This document shows positions 60,380 through 64,000 of a stretch of DNA of 64,000 bases, piece after piece. Made by a program: the position numbers and the translations under genes. The DNA lies in contig NC_041396.2 in assembly GCF_900747795.2 (NCBI RefSeq), forward strand, positions 36,772,674-36,836,673. The letters are read 5' to 3'. The first letter of the stretch is position 1. The number at the start of each line of letters is the position of its first letter. The notes under the pieces are model-generated. The model made no database searches. It had not been told where the DNA came from and saw nothing but the letters and a program-made list of their open reading frames with translations. The stretch is from Erpetoichthys calabaricus (taxonomy: Eukaryota > Chordata > Cladistia > Polypteriformes > Polypteridae).

Positions 60380-62080
60380 GTATATTCTTACCTCCTTCAC
60401 CCCATTTTAGCTCTGTTAATAGACGCTTCACTGTAACTAAAACCTTAGATAACTGAGATCATGGATTATTTTCATAAAACTAACCTCTAGTTAAACTTGT
60501 TTTTCTCTTATTCCTTTATATTTATAAAGGCCTTACAGAATCACAATGGACACCAGATCGATCATAAAAGCTTCAGCATTCCTCATCTTGACGCTGATCA
60601 GCACTCCATCCAACCTTGCCATCTGCTGTGCTTTCCTGGACATGCTGCTAACTGATGGCAAACTCATGGCCACCGATATCATCCTTTTCCACCTAGCCTT
60701 ATCCAACCTGATGGTGGCACTATCCCGCAGTGTCCCTCAGACACTGACTGCATTTGGGTGCACCAATTTATTTGATGATTTGGGCTGTAAAGTTATCGTC
60801 TTCTGCTTTCGCCTTTATCGTGGCCTTTCCATAAGCCTCACCTGTCTGCTGAGTGTATACCAAGCTGTCATCATCTCTCCTGCCATCACAAAGCTAGCAA
60901 TGCTGAAAAATGGACTGTCAAGGAGTCTGGTACCCTTAATCATATTTCTCTATGTCTTTTGTGGTAGTACTAACGTGTACCCAATTCTGTATGCTGTGTC
61001 TAAACTGATAAACAACACTGTGCCACCTTATACATTCAACCTGGAATTCTGCTTTATTCCATACCCTGATGGAGCCTCCTATGTTTCGGCCGGACTCATT
61101 AATTTCTTTAGAGATTTTTTGTTCATCTTACTGATGGCCATCATGAGTGTTTATATTCTGATACTTCTCTACCAACATGGCAAAAAAGTCAAAAGCATTA
61201 GGAGCTCCGATCGGGGTCATTCAGAAGCAAGACCAGAAACCAAGGCATCCCGAGCCGTGGTCACCTTGGTCATCCTCTATGTCATCTTCTTTGGAGTTGA
61301 CAATGTTATCTGGTTGTACTCACTCTCTGTCTTTAGAGTGGCAACACTTATTAATGACATCCGGGTGTTCTTTGCCACCCTTTACACTTCGGTGTGCCCA
61401 GTTGTTGTCATTGCCACCAATCCAAAGGTCAAAGCAAAGCTGAAGGAGTTCAGCTTGAAGAGACTCCCTAATTCAGTAAAGACCATTAATCCTACTGTAT
61501 AAGGGCAAGGCTCAGAACATGAATCAATAAATGAAATGCATAACATACTATATCTTTATCCTGTGGCTGTTACACACTCTAAAACCTGATAAAAAGATAT
61601 GAAAATGGCATGGAGCAATGACTTTATAGCAGCTCTGTAGAGAGAGCACATCATAATAGAAATGGACAGTAGACTGAGTGCTAGTCAATGCAGATCTGGC
61701 TTGATGGATTGAATGGTCTTCCCTCGCTTATCAAACTTTTTATGTTATTATGATAGCCCAAGTTGCATGGGCAAAAGTCCAATTTTTGCAACAGTTAGAT
61801 CAACTGCAAATGGAAGAAGGTGGGATGGTGCAGTGGGTAGACCATGATTCTTTAACGGTATAAGGCTGGCATTTCAAACCCTGAATGTGTTGCATAGCTT
61901 GCTTTTAAAAGTGTATGTTAACAGTTGAAATTCATCCTTGTCTTGTAAGAAACCCCGAGTAAAGGTTTCTGCCAAACAAACCGTAATAATAATTTAGTGT
62001 ATGCACGCTGCAATTCTTATGAAGATGTTGTACTGGGAAGCATCTAAAGAAACTTGTGAGAGCGCTGGGGTAAGTTGATT
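60380..62080 (+). repeat. Segmental duplicate, copy 2 (V1R locus 4 and flanks)
   Basis: Counterpart of 42690-44420, with homology across 150 bp upstream, the coding exon and about 570 bp downstream. Identity falls off near 62080. Confidence 0.85.
60546..61502 (+). CDS. V1R: V1R/ORA vomeronasal type-1 receptor, intact (locus 4)
   Basis: A complete 318-residue V1R in one exon, same length as locus 2. Helices lie near residues 8-30, 43-63, 83-110, 127-150, 187-210, 236-258 and 270-291. TM3 has YRGLSISLTCLLSVYQAVII, the family's strongest signature. Cys81/Cys169 and NNT (156-158) are in the expected places, ICL3 has KSIRSSDRGHSEARPETKAS and TM7 ends SVCPVVVIATNPKVK. It should signal through a Gi/o-type protein in vomeronasal-like olfactory neurons, as family members do; the ligand is unknown. 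It is closest to locus 3. The start is shared by all four loci (MDTR). The acceptor CCTTACAG ends seven bases upstream, and exon 1 is placed by inference at about 55.7 kb. AATAAA occurs 24 bases past the stop. Which odorant it binds cannot be read from sequence. Confidence 0.95.
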   Translation: MDTRSIIKASAFLILTLISTPSNLAICCAFLDMLLTDGKLMATDIILFHLALSNLMVALSRSVPQTLTAFGCTNLFDDLGCKVIVFCFRLYRGLSISLTCLLSVYQAVIISPAITKLAMLKNGLSRSLVPLIIFLYVFCGSTNVYPILYAVSKLINNTVPPYTFNLEFCFIPYPDGASYVSAGLINFFRDFLFILLMAIMSVYILILLYQHGKKVKSIRSSDRGHSEARPETKASRAVVTLVILYVIFFGVDNVIWLYSLSVFRVATLINDIRVFFATLYTSVCPVVVIATNPKVKAKLKEFSLKRLPNSVKTINPTV

Positions 62081-62555
62081 TGTTTGAGATAGTATATGTA
62101 AGAATCCAGTCTCCATGCTATGTGTGTTATAGGTGGTCACTGGAGTGATATGAGGATGGACTCTGAATATTCAGTGTGCGGTTTGCTTTTATATTTTGTA
62201 TATGATAAAAAGACATGCAGCTTTATAGTGATAAAGCATGTAATTAGGAAAAATTTTATAGTCAAAGGAATTTTTTCTTGTAACCTTCCATTGTTCCAGA
62301 CAACAAAATAGATCATAATAGATCTTGCATTCCTGTACTACAGTATAAACTACAAACTAGGGGCCTGCTTTGAGTTTGCAAGGAAAAAACAACAAGACCA
62401 GTGTTGTGAAAAGTGAGTTTAAAATAAGAATGGAGTCAGCCACCACAATGCAATGTCCCATTATTCCTGAGCTAGAAATAAAATACAAAAATTTACACCT
62501 TTCTTTTGTCAATGAGAAATGGTACAAAATAAGAAAATGTCTATCGTTATGAAAT
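62081..62555. other. No gene seen
   Basis: AT-rich intergenic sequence past the duplicated block. Confidence 0.5.
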
Positions 62556-62559
62556 GCCC

Positions 62560-62870
62560 TAAACGCCTTCAACTGGTTCCTCTTGATCTTGAGGAGCAGC
62601 GACTCTGAGAATCACTCAAAGCTGCGCTCCCTACCATGTAGTGTCAGCCCAGCCACCCTGTGAAGAAGCCTCATTTCTGGCTCTTGTATTCACTTTGTCA
62701 TTCTTTCTGTCATGATCCACAGCTCATGTTTGTAAATGAGGACAGAGTTGGAGGTCGACCAGTAAATGAACAATCTTGTAAAGCACCTGCTGAATAGCTG
62801 CCATTGTTCTTTTTTCCAACACTCATGAACAAGAATCCCACAATCATTCCATCCATTCCATCCAAAGAAC
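62560..62870 (-). mobile_element. LINE ORF2 C-terminal remnant, minus strand
   Basis: The minus strand reads KHELWIMTERMTK, EPEMRLLHRVAGLTLHGRER and SLLLKIKRNQLK in linked frames. This is the typical ending of fish non-LTR reverse transcriptases (GHELWVMTER...EM.FLRRVAG...LL.I.R.QLR). Stops interrupt it and no 3' tail is found. The clade was not assigned. Confidence 0.6.
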
Positions 62871-63099
62871 ATGCAAGATTAGAGACCATCCAGCTCATAA
62901 CATATAGAAAGTCAAAAAACAACCAGGCCATCTAGGCACATTGGATGCTTAGACTCCTAGCAAGAACAGCTGTTGTCCATCCAGGCTGTACTGGAATGAT
63001 TTGTCACACTCATTTTACTTTGCTTCTGCTTTAGGCAGATTAGGAACCTTAGGTTAGAGAATTTTAATCTATATTGCAGGAGTAACAACTAAAACCTTC

Positions 63100-63222
63100 T
63101 CTCTGCTTGTCCTGGTGTTGTATGTGGACACCTGTGTCATAGATATAAAAGAACAGGGGACATATTTAGCCAAAGTAACAGTCAGCGATAACAGTCACCA
63201 CAGGCAAAGCTACAGATTGCAG
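63100..63222 (+). promoter_or_regulatory. Possible promoter/first exon of a further V1R gene
   Basis: TATAAAA at 63144 and a donor-like GCAG|GTACAT at 63222/63223, 79 bases later. The spacing falls inside the 72-87 range of the three V1R exon-1 blocks. ATGGCAG is absent and the donor is weaker. If real, its coding exon lies beyond the right edge. Confidence 0.25.
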
Positions 63223-64000
63223 GTACATCTTTGTGACAGGGTGAATGAAAACATATGAGGGCTATGGTGAAGAATTGAGACCCTCCATTCAGGTTTACAT
63301 AATAAAGATCCTGAAAGTGAGAATTGGGTCACCTTTGGACCCTTCCATGATAAGACATAAGGATATTCCTCATGGATATTATAAGTGTGGGCTTCTCTTA
63401 GGTGTTTGTGTGACTCACCAATGAATCATAATTAAGGGAATCTTAATGGTGGTAAAATGCAGGACTGGAATGAAAAAACAAATCTCTTAGTAATCCAAGT
63501 TTACGAGTATAAACATCACTTAATATGATAAGTTAAATGCAAGTTGTCCTCAGTGTGACTTTGTCAAGAGGTACTGTACATGCAAGTGACGCATAGAATG
63601 AAATGTGCCAAAACTAACAAGGTACATCCTTACATGCTAAGGTTTATTAAGGAATGCCAACAATATAAATTAATGTCCCTAAAGAAGTAAAAGAAAAACA
63701 CTTCATTTATTAGTTTTCAAAATGTAAATGTAAGAAATTGTTGATCTCTGCTGAGGGATCAACAATCAGTTAGTGTTGGGTTTTCTTGCCATCATTATGT
63801 CTTTTCCAGCTGCATGAGGTACAGTGCCATTATCAAAAACTAGAATGTTAAACCATAATGTCGACTTACTGTATGTAGCTGTAATTCATTTTAATTTTCA
63901 ATTTTTGTGTTTTTTGACTTCACGCACAGTAATATGGCACCATTGGTGTTTTATTAATATGTAAGTTTGAAATGTTTTTTCTGTAAAACTAATAATAAAA
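63223..64000. other. No gene seen
   Basis: AT-rich sequence to the window end without coding or recognised repeats. Confidence 0.5.

Overview
This window reads as intronic and intergenic nuclear DNA from a repeat-rich fish genome. It carries a cluster of vomeronasal type-1 receptor (V1R/ORA) genes. Four V1R loci lie on the + strand: a decayed pseudogene (15645-16528), an intact gene (26574-27530), a copy with a single frameshift (42845-43785) and a second intact gene (60546-61502). A multi-copy tandem V1R array, together with Helitrons, 5S-rRNA-derived SINEs, CORE-type SINEs, L2-type LINEs, Tc1/mariner, hAT and piggyBac-like elements, fits a non-teleost ray-finned fish. My best guess is a bichir or reedfish (Polypteriformes). 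That is inference from memory of such genomes and was not searched.

Layout. 1-4.06 kb is Helitron territory: a clipped copy at the left edge, an LTR-like repeat, then a 3.35 kb minus-strand Helitron with a nested tandem array. 4.1-13 kb holds a Tc1 fragment, LINE 3' ends with GATA-type tails, a short Helitron, an internally deleted mariner and a 5S-derived SINE. 13.6-17 kb holds a Tc1 relic and V1R pseudogene 1. 17.4-26.3 kb is SINE/LINE/piggyBac sequence. It includes a promoter-like block at 20.83-20.95 kb that I read as the non-coding first exon of the V1R gene at 26.6 kb. 28.0-29.6 kb is a full-length Tc1 relic. 30-38 kb is simple repeats, SINEs and LTR-like repeats. 38.4 kb and 55.6 kb carry two more copies of the promoter/first-exon block, each 4-5 kb upstream of a V1R coding exon. 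39-42 kb holds SINEs, a hAT MITE and a small Helitron. 45.9-48.0 kb is a Helitron fragment split by a 1.5 kb palindromic piggyBac-like element. 49-55 kb is MITE, LTR-like and L2 sequence. 57.1-58.05 kb is a Helitron carrying a SINE with a clean target-site duplication.

How the genes work together. The V1R loci appear to share one design: a TATA box (TATAAATC), a short non-coding exon ending in a strong GGTAAGG donor, a 4.3-5.6 kb intron full of transposons, and one coding exon whose acceptor lies 7-21 bases before the ATG. The loci at 42.8 and 60.5 kb are segmental duplicates with homology on both sides of the coding exon. No other host protein genes, functional rRNA/tRNA genes or CRISPR arrays are supported. 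Most long open frames here are translated microsatellites or transposon pieces.
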